This document shows, piece by piece, positions 13,271 to 13,460 of a stretch of DNA of 13,460 bases. Source of the DNA: an uncultured Bacillaceae bacterium (GTDB lineage Bacteria > Bacillota > Bacilli > Bacillales > Amphibacillaceae); assembly GCA_937925695.1 (NCBI GenBank), contig CALAMD010000070.1, forward strand, positions 1-13,460, written 5' to 3'. How positions within the stretch are numbered: position 1 is the stretch's first letter; each line of letters starts with the position of its first letter. The notes under the pieces were generated by a model that saw only the letters and a list, made by a program, of their open reading frames with translations, had not been told where the DNA came from and did no database searches. A program made the translations under genes and the position numbers.

Positions 13271-13460
13271 GTTACCTCTCGCCTTTCTGAAACTTTATTC
13301 CTATATTAGAATTATAGCAATAATCTGGTAGGAGGAGAAATAAACGAATAATTAGATGTAAGAAAATATTATTTAGTAACGAATATTTTTAAACCGAACC
13401 TTTATTAAAAAGTATATTATAATGTAGATATAGGATACCATTAGTATAACTTACACAAGT
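13271..13460 (-). promoter_or_regulatory. ptsI upstream region with extended -10 promoter
   Basis: On the minus strand TGCTATAAT (13312-13320) forms an extended -10 element (TG-N-TATAAT). It is partnered only by a weak TTCTCC at 13335-13340, which is typical for extended -10 promoters. Transcription would begin near 13305, giving a leader of about 35 nt. A second TATAAT-like string at 13416-13423 reads on both strands without a good -35 box. On the plus strand AGGAGGAG (13331-13338) resembles a ribosome binding site, but the only nearby ATG (13357) is followed at once by TAA. No gene is seen to the right edge. Confidence 0.55.

Noticed and set aside
13331..13359. Plus-strand gene start at the right edge
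   Set aside because: A good AGGAGGAG is present but the following ATG at 13357 is immediately followed by TAA and no open frame continues.

Overview
The window looks like chromosomal DNA of a low-GC Firmicute of the order Bacillales, most likely Bacillaceae. The evidence is the gene order cggR-gap-pgk-tpiA-gpmI-eno, strong AGGAGG-type ribosome binding sites, a Thi-box riboswitch ahead of a YkoE/YkoD/YkoC-type transporter, and proteins that closely resemble the Bacillus subtilis versions as I recall them. I cannot name the genus from the sequence alone.

Layout. (1) 1-206: upstream region with a sigma-A-like promoter, a perfect 17-bp palindrome near the expected transcription start and a two-half-site CggR operator. 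(2) 207-7200: the complete central glycolytic operon on the + strand, closed by a strong terminator. It has two internal RNA structures: a small hairpin spanning the cggR stop codon, and a terminator-like stem between gap and pgk. (3) 7265-7560: gene-free stretch with six copies of an ATTCGCCGAAT core spaced 20-21 bp. (4) 7618-7796: TPP riboswitch with a visible terminator and a competing antiterminator pairing. (5) 7874-11004: ykoE-ykoD-ykoC, an ECF-type importer for thiamine or a precursor. (6) 11005-11542: gene-free stretch with alternating 21-bp repeats (42-bp dimer), a long hairpin and a third repeat of about 41 bp. (7) 11543-13270 on the - strand: ptsI, enzyme I of the sugar phosphotransferase system, with its own extended -10 promoter and no ptsH directly upstream.

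How the genes fit together. Enzyme I takes phosphate from phosphoenolpyruvate, the metabolite made by enolase, to drive sugar uptake. The operon carries triose phosphates down to phosphoenolpyruvate. CggR is known in B. subtilis to sense fructose-1,6-bisphosphate and control this operon. The thiamine transporter is separately controlled by TPP; its cargo is the cofactor of pyruvate dehydrogenase and transketolase.

The protein-coding genes are ordinary, complete and undamaged. I see no phage, IS element, CRISPR array, tRNA or rRNA, and no convincing new enzymatic system. What is not explained by genes is the set of phased intergenic repeats: three sequence families, each with a higher-order period of about 41-42 bp, filling the two gene-free stretches on either side of the transporter operon. 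These, the palindrome at the cggR transcription start and the stand-alone ptsI are the points most worth checking.
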